Part shown: one piece after another, positions 1 through 8,822 of the stretch
Position numbering within the stretch: the stretch's first letter is position 1
How the letters are laid out: each line of letters opens with the position of its first letter
Origin: MED-G105 sp039819085
GTDB lineage: Bacteria; Pseudomonadota; Alphaproteobacteria; Caulobacterales; Parvularculaceae
Reading direction: 5' to 3'
NCBI GenBank assembly: GCA_039819085.1
Contig: JBCBSQ010000006.1
Location: 89,609 to 153,608, forward strand
Length of the DNA: 64,000 nt
The notes under the pieces: model-generated
The model's database searches: none
What the model was told of the DNA's origin: nothing
What the model saw: the letters and a program-made list of their open reading frames with translations, nothing else
Program-made: the position numbers and the translations under genes

Positions 1-1
1 T

Positions 2-493
2 AAGGCGCACCCATTTTTCCAGTCAGTGCGGCGCGGCAGCCAGATCGCCTCGATTACAGAAGCTGACGACGCGGCGATGCGCGCATTTCAAGAAGCGATT
101 GAAGGGCCGAAACGCGCTTTCATTGGGTCCCTTGGCCAGGGCGCGGACCCCTTGCGTCGGCGCAATGCCGGCGATGGACGGCTGGTCGGCGCCTGGTCGA
201 TCCTGCTGCCGCCGAACGGATACCACGTTAACCATGTCCACCCGGAAGGCTGGATTTCGACGGCCTGTCATCTGCGGTTCGACGCCGAACCTGAAGATGA
301 GCCGCATGCGGGTTGGTTGAAGTTTGGCGAGCCGGGGGTCCTGACCCCGACGCCGTTGCCGCCAGAGCGGTTCGTGGCGCCGGAGCGGGGCGTCCTCGTG
401 ATGTTCCCGTCCTACATGTGGCACGGCGTCGTCGCTTACTCTCGTGGGGGAAAAAGACTGACCGTGGCGGGCGACATCGTCCCGGCGGGATGA
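2..493 (+). CDS. C-terminal part of a putative 2OG-Fe(II) oxygenase (5' end outside window)
   Basis: The reading frame is open to the left edge, so the gene is cut; the GTG at 26 is internal, because the upstream codons read AHPFFQS, a stretch typical of this family. The visible 163 residues look like the catalytic double-stranded beta-helix of the putative 2OG-Fe(II) oxygenases often found behind TPR repeats (PF13759-like). NHVHPEGWIS supplies the first iron-binding His. FPSYMWHG supplies the distal His, and the Arg in GKRLTVAGD is the likely 2-oxoglutarate anchor. Substrate unknown. It lies directly upstream of the TonB receptor on the same strand, with a second and third oxygenase within 7 kb. 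Family membership is fairly secure; the full architecture cannot be seen. Confidence 0.8.
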   Translation, partial: KAHPFFQSVRRGSQIASITEADDAAMRAFQEAIEGPKRAFIGSLGQGADPLRRRNAGDGRLVGAWSILLPPNGYHVNHVHPEGWISTACHLRFDAEPEDEPHAGWLKFGEPGVLTPTPLPPERFVAPERGVLVMFPSYMWHGVVAYSRGGKRLTVAGDIVPAG

Positions 494-871
494 GGCCATC
501 CCAGCCGCATGAGGCCGAATCTCGCCGTAAATGGCGCCGCGCTGCGGCCGGCGAAGCGCCTCGTCTGATCCGACTAGCCTGTACCGTTTAGCGCGCGCGA
601 GACGCAGCTTCCGCGTAGTCCTGAAATCCGTCGTTAATGCAAGGGTAAGGTCGGTTAAGGGGACGTAAACAAATTTGTGTTCGTTAAGCCACAGTCGTGA
701 CGAGAGTGTGACATGGCGGCGCTTGATTTGTTGACGTTATTGCAACGTGGACCCTAGCGTTCGGCAAGCCGGCAGATCGCGTCGGCGATCGCCGACCTCA
801 ATGGGATGGGGGGCGAGCCTTTCGCTGCGTTCAGGCGATTGGTTAATTCGTTAAATCGGAGGGATAGAATT
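494..871 (+). promoter_or_regulatory. Leader and promoter region of the TonB-dependent receptor
   Basis: No gene is supported here. The region is more AT-rich than its flanks. TTGACG at 731-736 could be a -35 element and overlaps an imperfect dyad (ACGTT at 734-738, AACGT at 744-748). The ribosome-binding site GGAGGG (858-863) fixes the receptor start at 872. Promoter and dyad are suggestions only. Confidence 0.35.
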
Positions 872-3800
872 ATGTCGACCAAGCGTCTTTCAAGGCGTTT
901 CTTGCGCACGGCGCTCATGTCGGGGGTCGCCGCGGCCGTCTCCGCGCCGGCGTTCGCGCAAGACGAAGCCGAAGACACCATCATCGTTACCGGTTCTCGC
1001 CTGAACCAAGCCAACCTCACCTCGTCGAGCCCGGTCTTCCAGGTTGACGCCGGCGAAGTTGACACGCGAGGCACGGCGCGGATCGAAGACCTTATCAACA
1101 TCCTGCCGCAGGTCATTCCGGCGCAGGGCTCAGGCCTCGCCAACGGCGCGTCGGGCACCTCATCGCTCGACCTTCGCGGCCTTGGCGCGACGCGGACCCT
1201 CGTTCTGTTGGACGGCAAGCGTCTGCCATTCGGTTCGCCGCAGTTCTCCGCGACCAACCTCGACCTCATCCCCGCTCAGCTGGTTGAGCGCGTCGACGTG
1301 GTGACGGGCGGCGGCTCGGCCGTTTACGGTTCGGACGCCATCGCCGGCGTTGTGAACTTCATCACCCGGAAGGATTTCGAAGGCATCGAGATCGATGGCC
1401 AGGTCGGCTTCTTCCAGGATGGCAACGGCAACGACTTCGCCAACGAGCTTCTCGGCAATTTCGGCGTCGATCAGCCGGGCGCGCAGCTTGACGGCCGCGG
1501 CGTCAACATTTCCGCTCTCTTCGGCGCCAACACCGCCGACGGCCGCGGCAATGTGACGGCGTTCATTCAGTACCAGGATCAGAATGAGATCCGCCAGGGT
1601 GAGCGGGATTACTCCGCGTGCGCCTTCGGCACCTCTTCAACTGACCCGCGCGCCGTTGGCGGCGTGACCTGCGCCGGCTCGTCGACCTTCCGTCGTCTCG
1701 GTCTTGCTGATGACAATGACGAGTTTTCGTCTGGCCTCTTCCTCGCCGACGACGGTTCGCTTGTGCCGTTTGACGGCAATCCGGATCAGTTGTTCAACTT
1801 CGCGCCGGACAACTTCATCCAGCGGAACAACGAGCGTTTCAACATCAACGCCTCGGCCCGCTACGAAGTGTTCGACAATGTCGAAGCCTTTGTTGACCTC
1901 GGTTACACCACGAACGAAACCGATTCGCAGATTGCGTTCTCGGGCACGTTCTTCCGTAACTTCCAGATCAACTGCGACAACCCGTTCCTTCAGGCGGGCG
2001 TTCCGGGCGGCGGCGACGTCGCGACTGAACTCCTTGAATGTACCCCGGATCAAATCGCATCAGGCGCCGACGTCAACTTTGGCGGCACGTCCGGTCCGGG
2101 CTTCCGGAACGTCAATGGCGATCCGCGTTCGTCGTTCATCGGCCTGCAGACCTTCCGCGCCGTCGGCGGCCTGCGTGGCGTGATCAACGACAACTGGAGC
2201 TGGGAGACCTTCGGCCAGTTCTCGCGCACGACCCTCACGGACATCTCCACCGGCGACTTGAACTTCGCACGTCTTCAGGACGCGTTCTTCGTCGTCGACA
2301 ATGGCAATGGTCCTGAGTGCCGTTCGGGCGCCGCGGGCTGTGTGCCGATCGACCTCTTTGGCTCCACGCTCACGGACGGCTCGCAGGCCATCCCGCGTGA
2401 CGTGGCCATCGCCTCTCAGGGCACCGGCATCTCGGTCGGCTCGGTTGAGCAGATCGTTCTTGGCGGCACCATCGGCGGCGACACGGGCTTCGGCACGCCG
2501 TGGACCGACAACAACATTCAGACTCTGGTCGGCGTCGAGTATCGTCGCGACAGCCTCGAAAGCACGCCGGACGAGCTTTCGCAGATCCCGGGCGGCCTCG
2601 GCCTGACCGGCGTCGGCGGCGGCACCCTGCCGGTTTCGGGTGAAGTCGAAGTGGCGGAAGTCTTCTTCGAAACGCAGATCCCGATCGTTGAGGGACGTCA
2701 GTTCTTCGAAGAGCTCTCCATCAACGGCGCGTTCCGTTTCTCCGACTACTCGACGGACGGCAATGGCGTTGCAAACTCGTTCAACGCCGAAACGTTCGCC
2801 GCGGGCATCGCATGGGCCCCGGTTGAGGACATCCGCTTCCGCGGCCAGTTCCAGCGAGCCATTCGCGCGCCGAACGTTATCAACCTGTTCACGGGTCAGA
2901 ACACCGGCCTCTTCAATGGCACCGACCCGTGCTCGAACCTCGCCTCGAATGGCGGTATGCCGACGGCGACAGCCGCCGCTTGCGCCAACACCGGCGTTAC
3001 GGCCGGCCAGTTCGGCAATCTGCCGGACAACCCGGCTGGCCAGCTGAACCAGGTGACGGGCGGCAACCCGTTCCTGACGGCCGAAAGCGCGGACACCTAT
3101 ACGTTCGGCGTCATCTTCCAGCCGCGCTGGCTTGATGGCTTCAACCTGGCCGTCGACTACTATGACATCTCGATCGACGACGCGATCGGGACGGTGCCGG
3201 CGAACACGTCACTGTCGCAGTGCCTTAACACGGGCAACCCGACGTTCTGTCAGAACGTCGTTCGCGACCAGGACGGTTCGCTCTTCGCCAGCCCGGTTCC
3301 GCCGGCAGGCTCAGCGTTCCAGTTCGCGGGCGTCCAGGCGACGAACGCGAACATCGCGAACATCTCCACCCGCGGCATCGACTTGAACGCGCGGTACGGT
3401 ATGGATGTCGGCAGCTACGGTTCGTTGTCGTTCGACTATGTCGGCACCTATGTGATGGAGTACTCCTTCACGCCGGTTCCGGGCGTTACCGACCAGCTTG
3501 ACTGCGAAGGCCTCTATCGCAGCCCATGCGAAGGCGGTCCGCTTCCGGAGTATCGCCATCGCCTCCTGACCACCTGGCAGACGCCGTGGAACATCGATGC
3601 GCTCCTCACCTGGCGCCACATCGGCAGCACGCAGTTCGAAGAAGCTGCGGTTGGCGGTTCGGCGTCTGCGGGCGGCGCGTTCCAGACCACGGGCAACATC
3701 CTCGACGACTTCCTGGATGCTGCGAACTACGTCGACCTCGCCCTTCGTTGGCAGGTTCGGGAGAACTTCTCCATGCGCGCCGGCGTCAACAACATTCTCG

Positions 3801-3919
3801 GCCGCGATCCGGAGCTCTCCACCGAAGCCGGCACGGCTCCGGGTAACGGCGACACCTTCCCGCAGTTCTACGATCCGGCGGGCCGGTTCATCTTCGTCGG
3901 CTTCAACTGGAGCCTCTAA
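872..3919 (+). CDS. TonB-dependent outer-membrane receptor
   Basis: 1015-residue outer-membrane receptor. It has a Sec signal peptide ending in AFAQ, a TonB box-like DTIIVTG just after it, a plug domain with LDLRGLGATRTLVLLDGKR and GGSAVYGSDAIAGVVN, and a beta-barrel ending in VGFNWSL. Such receptors import siderophores, cobalamin, glycans or peptides using the proton-motive force through TonB-ExbBD. The substrate cannot be told from sequence. Several Cys pairs occur in predicted extracellular loops, common in large Caulobacter-type receptors. The start at ATG 872 is chosen for the GGAGGG 9 bases upstream and because it begins the signal peptide; a longer frame from 806 lacks both. A strong terminator follows. 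The flanking oxygenases suggest a substrate-processing locus, which is inference. Confidence 0.93.
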   Translation: MSTKRLSRRFLRTALMSGVAAAVSAPAFAQDEAEDTIIVTGSRLNQANLTSSSPVFQVDAGEVDTRGTARIEDLINILPQVIPAQGSGLANGASGTSSLDLRGLGATRTLVLLDGKRLPFGSPQFSATNLDLIPAQLVERVDVVTGGGSAVYGSDAIAGVVNFITRKDFEGIEIDGQVGFFQDGNGNDFANELLGNFGVDQPGAQLDGRGVNISALFGANTADGRGNVTAFIQYQDQNEIRQGERDYSACAFGTSSTDPRAVGGVTCAGSSTFRRLGLADDNDEFSSGLFLADDGSLVPFDGNPDQLFNFAPDNFIQRNNERFNINASARYEVFDNVEAFVDLGYTTNETDSQIAFSGTFFRNFQINCDNPFLQAGVPGGGDVATELLECTPDQIASGADVNFGGTSGPGFRNVNGDPRSSFIGLQTFRAVGGLRGVINDNWSWETFGQFSRTTLTDISTGDLNFARLQDAFFVVDNGNGPECRSGAAGCVPIDLFGSTLTDGSQAIPRDVAIASQGTGISVGSVEQIVLGGTIGGDTGFGTPWTDNNIQTLVGVEYRRDSLESTPDELSQIPGGLGLTGVGGGTLPVSGEVEVAEVFFETQIPIVEGRQFFEELSINGAFRFSDYSTDGNGVANSFNAETFAAGIAWAPVEDIRFRGQFQRAIRAPNVINLFTGQNTGLFNGTDPCSNLASNGGMPTATAAACANTGVTAGQFGNLPDNPAGQLNQVTGGNPFLTAESADTYTFGVIFQPRWLDGFNLAVDYYDISIDDAIGTVPANTSLSQCLNTGNPTFCQNVVRDQDGSLFASPVPPAGSAFQFAGVQATNANIANISTRGIDLNARYGMDVGSYGSLSFDYVGTYVMEYSFTPVPGVTDQLDCEGLYRSPCEGGPLPEYRHRLLTTWQTPWNIDALLTWRHIGSTQFEEAAVGGSASAGGAFQTTGNILDDFLDAANYVDLALRWQVRENFSMRAGVNNILGRDPELSTEAGTAPGNGDTFPQFYDPAGRFIFVGFNWSL

Positions 3920-3964
3920 GCGAAGACAAACTGATCATGGAGGCGAATGTCTCCTGAGCAATTG

Positions 3965-3994
3965 CGCCGCGGACCTTGGTCCGCGGCGTTTTTG
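3965..3994 (+). terminator. Rho-independent terminator of the receptor gene
   Basis: An 11-bp perfect stem (3965-3975 with 3978-3988), a TT loop and a run of five T. It ends the receptor transcript 45 bases after its stop. Confidence 0.9.
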
Positions 3995-4154
3995 TTGAGG
4001 CGCTCAGCTGTTTGCGAGTCCCGTCCCGCCGCGCGATGAGTCCGCGGGACAGCGCTTCACAATTCCCCATCGGCGGCTTTAGTGTTGGAGGCTGGATTTT
4101 TGAGTTTGCGCGCGCCTGGCGATGTCGCTCGACATGCGCGGGACGGGAGTGGAA

Positions 4155-4784
4155 ATGGCCGCGACGACGGTAAAGCCCTGCTTGATCAGCGGAATCTGGA
4201 TCTGTGCGGCAGGCTCGCTTGGGGCGGCGTCGGTCACGGCGGCGAACGCCTCGCAGCTTGGCGTGTTGGAATGCCGCGCCATTCAGTCAGACGCCGATCG
4301 GCTGCGTTGTTACGATGACGTCGCGGCGAGGTTGGCGAGCGAGACGAAGCCCCCGGCCGAACAGGGTGACGTTGATACGGGGATTGTCGCGCGCGCGCCC
4401 GCAGGCGAAGCCGCGCAGCCGACTGACGCAACCCGCCCAATAGCCGAAGCGACCGCAGCTGAGACATCGGCCGCAGCGGCGCCTGAGGCGGAGGGTTTTG
4501 GCGCTGAGGATCTACGCGCGCAGGCCCCCCGCGAAAAGAAGGCGCAGAAGGATCGCGTCCTTGTCGCTGGCGTCGTGGACGTCGCAAAAAACGGCCGCGG
4601 CAAGTACCTGATCATCCTCGATAATGGCCAGGTCTGGCGGCAACTGAAGGCCGACACCAACAATTTGCTGGTTCCCAAGAACCTTGAAGATGAGACCGCC
4701 AGGATCCGCCGCAAGTCGATGGGAAGCCACATCCTGTCCCTGTCGTCCGGACGGCGTTCGATCCGGGTGGAGAGGATCAAGTAA
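4155..4784 (+). CDS. Exported hypothetical protein with a CYD-motif N-terminal region
   Basis: 209 residues. A signal peptide (about residues 1-31) is followed by LECRAIQSDADRLRCYDDVA, a two-cysteine motif seen at the start of many small alphaproteobacterial exported proteins. Then comes a low-complexity Ala/Glu/Pro linker (about 65-130), and a basic C-terminal domain (about 135-209) containing LIILDNGQVWRQL, which looks like a small beta-rich fold. The role is unknown. ATG 4155 is preferred over ATG 4122 because GGGAGTGGA lies just upstream and the signal peptide starts there. It is separated from the receptor by a terminator, so it is probably its own unit. Confidence 0.7.
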   Translation: MAATTVKPCLISGIWICAAGSLGAASVTAANASQLGVLECRAIQSDADRLRCYDDVAARLASETKPPAEQGDVDTGIVARAPAGEAAQPTDATRPIAEATAAETSAAAAPEAEGFGAEDLRAQAPREKKAQKDRVLVAGVVDVAKNGRGKYLIILDNGQVWRQLKADTNNLLVPKNLEDETARIRRKSMGSHILSLSSGRRSIRVERIK

Positions 4785-4855
4785 CGCCCTCAGCGTCGGG
4801 CGCCGGACGCAGAGATTGACACAGCAGGGGGTCGAAACGCCAAGTTCGACGAGGC

Positions 4856-5851
4856 CTAACTCGCAGCGCCCGCCTGAAAGTCAGCCACCGCCTGAAAGAC
4901 AATCTCTATAAATCTGCGCTCATCCGCAGTGATTTCCGGACGCCAGATGTCGAAAAGAAGAATAATTCTTTCTACGGATGAATTATTCCACGCTTCGTGC
5001 TCAATCGAGTCGTCGAAGATCAGCATCTCGCCCTCGCGCCAGGGCCTGGTTTGCGAGCCGACCCGGATTGCGCAGTCGTCGGCAATTGCGATCGGCAAAT
5101 GGCAGATGAGGCGCGTGTTGACGAGGCCGTGATGCGGGGGAATGCGCGCGCCGGGGGTCAACCGGGAGAACAACGCAATAGGCGAGAGTGTCTGGACGCC
5201 CGGCTGCGGCGCGCGGGCCAACGCCTCCATCGTCGCAGGAAAATGCGGCACGGTCTTCGGGTTGGCGACGCCGTCTTTGAACAGATGAATGGCGCCCCAA
5301 TCGAGGTTGCCGGTAAGGTCGCTTGTGCTGGCCGTTGCGCTTTGATGGGTGGCTGGAACATATGGTTCGAAGGCGTCATTCTCTTCAGAGAGAAACGCGA
5401 ACAACTCATCGCGAATGGCGGGAGCGCATTTCACAATGTCTCGCGTCCAGTCAAAACCCTCCGGCTCGTAGAATTCGATTTGCGGCAGCTCCGGAAAGTA
5501 GAATTTCTCTGGCTGCTGAAAATAGAGCGCGCGCTGACCTAACAGCAGATCGATCGCACGGGCCGCCCGGGATGGGCCGGCTGGGCCTTGCTGGCTGTCG
5601 ATAGGCTGTTCGATGTCGCTCAGGCGCGAGCGAAGGTAGCGGTCCATCGATCCGCTGATCTTCGCGAGCGTCGCGCGCGCTTCGACGACCCGGGCTCGGG
5701 TCTGGGGCGGCAATTGAGGGTCCGGCGGCGCGGCGTTGACCGCCTTTGCGATCAAGGTCGCCGCTTCGGCGGTCTTTCCCTCACTCAGTAGCCCCGAGGC
5801 CGTCTCCAGCTTCGAAAGCCAGTCGGCGTTGGCGCCGTCATCGGAATTCAT
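4856..5851 (-). CDS. Aspartyl/asparaginyl beta-hydroxylase-family oxygenase
   Basis: 331 residues. The C-terminal half matches the aspartyl/asparaginyl beta-hydroxylase fold (PF05118), an Fe(II)/2-oxoglutarate dioxygenase. PPHHGLVNTRLICHLPI carries the first metal His and a conserved Arg. IFDDSIEHEAWN carries the second metal His, followed by RIILLFDIWRPE. The N-terminal 90 residues are Ala-rich helices resembling a TPR-like segment. Family members hydroxylate Asp/Asn in proteins or free amino acids; the target here is unknown. ATG 5851 is chosen over the adjacent TTG. It is the second oxygenase type near the TonB receptor, on the opposite strand. Confidence 0.88.
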   Translation of the reverse strand: MNSDDGANADWLSKLETASGLLSEGKTAEAATLIAKAVNAAPPDPQLPPQTRARVVEARATLAKISGSMDRYLRSRLSDIEQPIDSQQGPAGPSRAARAIDLLLGQRALYFQQPEKFYFPELPQIEFYEPEGFDWTRDIVKCAPAIRDELFAFLSEENDAFEPYVPATHQSATASTSDLTGNLDWGAIHLFKDGVANPKTVPHFPATMEALARAPQPGVQTLSPIALFSRLTPGARIPPHHGLVNTRLICHLPIAIADDCAIRVGSQTRPWREGEMLIFDDSIEHEAWNNSSVERIILLFDIWRPEITADERRFIEIVFQAVADFQAGAAS

Positions 5852-6167
5852 CAAAGCGCGTCCGTCTCAATTCACCCATTCCGTGCGAGGTCAATTCGCC
5901 GCCGGGCCATATGAAAGGGCCCTGACCCGCCTCTGTTTCAGTGATGCAGGGGATCGAAAGCGGCGTCAAACTAACGCTTCCGGCCTGCGCCTTCCCAGGA
6001 GCGGCTGCCGCCGGCGTCGCCGCGACCGATTCCGATTGTTTTGGCGATTTCTTCTATTGGTTTCTTTCAGGGCATGTCGAAGGAGGCTTTAGGAGATCGT
6101 TAGCCGGAGTTTGCGAAATGTTGAAGGTGAGGCTACGGTTCACCTTCCGTTGAATGGGGCAAGTGAA
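5852..6167. other. Intergenic region without a supported gene
   Basis: Lies between the divergent beta-hydroxylase and small exported protein genes. Short open frames here lack ribosome-binding sites and coding character. It must hold both promoters, but no clear element could be picked out. Confidence 0.5.
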
Positions 6168-6500
6168 ATGAGAATTCCTGTAATATTTGCTGCGGCCGCT
6201 TTCGGTCTCGGCGCCTGCGCGGCGACCACCGACGACAAACCGAAGATCACCGCTTATTCAAAAGGCGCCCCGGAGAATGTCGCGGTTGCGTCTGTTGATG
6301 GCGAGGTCACCGATCAGAACGCCGATGCGGGCGACAGCAATCGCAAGATCTGTAAGCGGCAGGTTGTGACCGGCACGCGATTCGCCCGCATGCGGTGCTT
6401 CACTGTGGCGGAATGGAAAGAGCAGCAACGCGCGGGCCGGGAAGGGCTCGAAATGGTGCAGCAGCGCGCCCTGAATGGCGACGTCCGCCCCGGCGGCTGA
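6168..6500 (+). CDS. Small exported protein (possible lipoprotein)
   Basis: 110 residues. The N-terminus MRIPVIFAAAAFGLGAC is a signal sequence with a lipobox-like GAC at Cys17, so membrane anchoring is likely. The C-terminal 45 residues contain KICKRQVVTGTRFARMRC and AEWKEQQRAG, a module recurring in small alphaproteobacterial periplasmic proteins of unknown function; its two Cys could form a disulfide. ATG 6168 is chosen because a signal peptide begins there; an in-frame upstream start at 6111 would bury it. The gene converges on the next oxygenase, with a hairpin between. Confidence 0.72.
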   Translation: MRIPVIFAAAAFGLGACAATTDDKPKITAYSKGAPENVAVASVDGEVTDQNADAGDSNRKICKRQVVTGTRFARMRCFTVAEWKEQQRAGREGLEMVQQRALNGDVRPGG

Positions 6501-6630
6501 TTTCGGGCTCCTAAAAGGCGCTGACGGCGAAGGCGCGGCGTCGCGGCTCGCCGCCGCCGCCCGGAGAGCCCCAGTTCTTTCGGTCGAGAGCCAGTCTGCG
6601 CTGGCGCCATTCGACGAGATCCTGAATACC

Positions 6631-6672
6631 GAAGCCGCCGACCTTTCTGGTTCGGCGGCTTCAATTCTTCTA
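6631..6672 (+). terminator. Putative terminator hairpin
   Basis: Perfect 11-bp stem (6631-6641 with 6652-6662), a 10-base loop, then AATTCTTCT. It lies between convergent genes. The T-run is weak. Confidence 0.5.
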
Positions 6673-6693
6673 CGTTCCACACATCCCGACGCG

Positions 6694-7383
6694 TCAAAGC
6701 CGCCATGTCTTAGCCGTCGCCGGCTGAGGCGACGGCTGCTCGACCTCTTCCTCTTCAATCGTGACGTTCATGCTGAACGAGCGCCGCTCGCCTTTTGATT
6801 TGAAGGGATAGACGCAATGAAACATATAGGACGGGAAGATCCAGAAATCGCCGACCCTTGGCTTCACCATGAAGTTGCATACGGAATAATGGACATCCGT
6901 TCCGTGGGCGAACTGTAGGTGCCCGTGACTCGGATGGTGGTCCTGATAATCCTCCGCCCATTCCTCTTCAATGCCATCCGGCAGCATCAAATAGCCAACG
7001 CATGACAACGCGCACTGGGTATGGATGTGCAAGGGGTTATATTCGTTTTCAAACTGGCGAATGAACCAGCCGGACATGACGTCCAGCGCGTATTTTTTCG
7101 TCGTATGGTCATAATCGCCGAAGGCGCATCGCGTTTTCGCGCGCGCATGATACTCGATCAGCATCTGGCCGAGGCCGCGGGCCGCGAGATTGATAAGGTT
7201 CTGGTCGAAGCGAAGCTCCTGACGAACCTTTCCAACGAGATGGTCGGAATGATCCTCCAGCCGATCGCTCATGGCCCCGTTCAGCGCATCGACGAGCTCC
7301 GGCGGCATCCGATAGTAGCCGAGCATCGGGCCGAATGGCGTGAAGAACTCCTTGCCCTGTTTAGGCGTGTAGATGGATGACAT
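6694..7383 (-). CDS. Putative 2OG-Fe(II) oxygenase
   Basis: 229 residues, a complete stand-alone relative of the oxygenase cut at the left edge (PF13759-like). Visible signature: NPLHIHTQCALSCVGYLMLP with the first metal-binding His, GDFWIFPSYMFHCVYPF with the distal His, and GERRSFSMN with the probable 2-oxoglutarate Arg. The pattern of iron ligands and length fit an active enzyme; the substrate is unknown. ATG 7383 has GAAGGG upstream; a longer frame to 7665 overlaps ahpD and is not credible. It is the third 2OG oxygenase within 7.4 kb and likely belongs to the receptor locus. Confidence 0.85.
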   Translation of the reverse strand: MSSIYTPKQGKEFFTPFGPMLGYYRMPPELVDALNGAMSDRLEDHSDHLVGKVRQELRFDQNLINLAARGLGQMLIEYHARAKTRCAFGDYDHTTKKYALDVMSGWFIRQFENEYNPLHIHTQCALSCVGYLMLPDGIEEEWAEDYQDHHPSHGHLQFAHGTDVHYSVCNFMVKPRVGDFWIFPSYMFHCVYPFKSKGERRSFSMNVTIEEEEVEQPSPQPATAKTWRL

Positions 7384-7532
7384 GGCGGGCCCTTCGGTGT
7401 CGATCGCCCTCAGGAGAAGTTGAGAGCGTGAAGGAGTGTCTACGCCTTTTCGCCGTGGCGGCCAAACCGCCAAGCGGTCGAACGATCGGCGCTCCGGCGC
7501 GTCCTGCGTCCCCGCGCCGGCGGCGGTCGCCT

Positions 7533-8063
7533 TCAGCCTAGCGCGGCTTCTCCGTCGAGGGTCGCGGCGGCGGCGTGCACGACTGAGGCGATGCGAAGCG
7601 CCGCCTGGATTTGCTCCGTCGTCAAACCAGCGTTCCGCACGACCTTTTCGTGGGCGTCGAGGCACATGCCGCAGCCATTGACCGCGGACGCAGCGAGCGA
7701 CCAGAGTTCGAAATCGACTTTGTCGACGCCGGGATTGCCGATCACGTTCATGCGCAGCCTCGCTGGCAGATTGGCGTAGTCGTCCGACGTCATCAGATGC
7801 GTCGCGCGGTAGTAGACATTGTTCATGCCCATGATCGCCGCCGCGGACTTAGAAGCCTGAAACGCCTCCGGCGAAAGCTTTTCTTGCGCTTCGCCGGCGA
7901 TTTCATGAATGACGACCGCGTTTCGCGAGGCGAGGGCGGAGGTCAGGAATGCGCCCCATTTCTGTTGATCCGTCAACGATGTTTCGCTCGCCAACGATCC
8001 AAGATTGAGACGTATGTCCTTGGCGTAGTCGGGGATGCGGTCGCGTAGCGCGTCAACGCCCAT
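7533..8063 (-). CDS. ahpD: Alkyl hydroperoxidase AhpD
   Basis: 176 residues, full length for AhpD of the carboxymuconolactone decarboxylase superfamily. The active site CGMCLDAHE gives the Cys131-x-x-Cys134 pair plus the proton-relay His138, as in Mycobacterium tuberculosis AhpD. The protein transfers electrons to AhpC from lipoylated dehydrogenase components. AGGAGG precedes ATG 8063. It lies 104 bases downstream of ahpC on the same strand with a strong hairpin between them, so it is probably co-transcribed but may be expressed at a different level. Confidence 0.93.
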   Translation of the reverse strand: MGVDALRDRIPDYAKDIRLNLGSLASETSLTDQQKWGAFLTSALASRNAVVIHEIAGEAQEKLSPEAFQASKSAAAIMGMNNVYYRATHLMTSDDYANLPARLRMNVIGNPGVDKVDFELWSLAASAVNGCGMCLDAHEKVVRNAGLTTEQIQAALRIASVVHAAAATLDGEAALG

Positions 8064-8132
8064 CTCTATTCCTCCTGGATGTGATGATGTCGCCGCGTGC
8101 GGGATTTAGGATAGCCGACACGTGCGGAAGGG

Positions 8133-8160
8133 CCGGCCGCCGCGCGGATGCGGCGGCCGG
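8133..8160 (-). other. Intercistronic hairpin between ahpC and ahpD
   Basis: A perfect 11-bp GC stem (8133-8143 with 8150-8160) and 6-base loop. No U-run follows on the transcribed strand, so it is more likely a processing, stability or attenuation element than a full terminator. Confidence 0.6.
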
Positions 8161-8167
8161 TAAAAGG

Positions 8168-8713
8168 TTAGAGCGTGTCGCCGCCAACCGGGCGGTTGCA
8201 CGGGCAAAGCTCATCCGTTTGCAGACCATCGAGGACGCGCAGCGTGTCCTGAGGGTTGCGGCCGACGTTCAGATTGTTGACGTAGACGTGCTGAATGACA
8301 TTGTGCGGATCAACGACGAACGTCGCGCGATAAGCGACGCCTTCCGGCGAGCGAACGCCGAGCCCGTCAATGAGAGAGCCGGTCGTATCCGCAAACTGCC
8401 AGGCCGGATGCTTGTCGAGATCCGCATGGTCGCGACGCCAGGCGAGCTTCACGAATTCATTGTCGCTTGAGCCGCCGAGGACGATCGCGTCCCGGTCTTC
8501 GAATTCCCGCGCGAGGCGGCCGAATTCGGCGATTTCCGTCGGACAGACGAAGGTGAAGTCTTTCGGGTAGAAGTAGATGATCTTCCATTTGCCCGGAAAG
8601 CTTTCCTGGGTGATCGGCTCAAACGCCGAAACGCCGCCTTCTTCGTGCGCGTTGAAGCCAGGCTTCACCCCGACCACTTCAAAATCCGGCAGCTTGTCGC
8701 CAACGCCGAGCAT
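8168..8713 (-). CDS. ahpC: Peroxiredoxin AhpC
   Basis: 181 residues. A 2-Cys peroxiredoxin that reduces H2O2, organic peroxides and peroxynitrite in the cytoplasm. The peroxidatic Cys57 lies in FTFVCPTE; the C-terminal DELCPCN carries two close Cys, the three-cysteine arrangement known from M. tuberculosis AhpC, which pairs with AhpD rather than AhpF. No ahpF is seen here, consistent with that. ATG 8713 follows AGGAG by 7 bases. It is divergent from oxyR, the expected activator. Confidence 0.95.
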   Translation of the reverse strand: MLGVGDKLPDFEVVGVKPGFNAHEEGGVSAFEPITQESFPGKWKIIYFYPKDFTFVCPTEIAEFGRLAREFEDRDAIVLGGSSDNEFVKLAWRRDHADLDKHPAWQFADTTGSLIDGLGVRSPEGVAYRATFVVDPHNVIQHVYVNNLNVGRNPQDTLRVLDGLQTDELCPCNRPVGGDTL

Positions 8714-8822
8714 AGCATTTCTCCTGTGTGCAAATTCCCCGGAAGGCCGTCCCCAATGATGTTGCAGTGCGGGACGACCGATGCGCTTGGGTATGTAGCG
8801 AGCTGGCGCTTGCGCGCAAATA

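Noticed and set aside
8133..8160. A terminator ending ahpC
   Set aside because: The stem is strong but no U-run follows on the transcribed strand, and ahpD with its own ribosome-binding site lies directly downstream.
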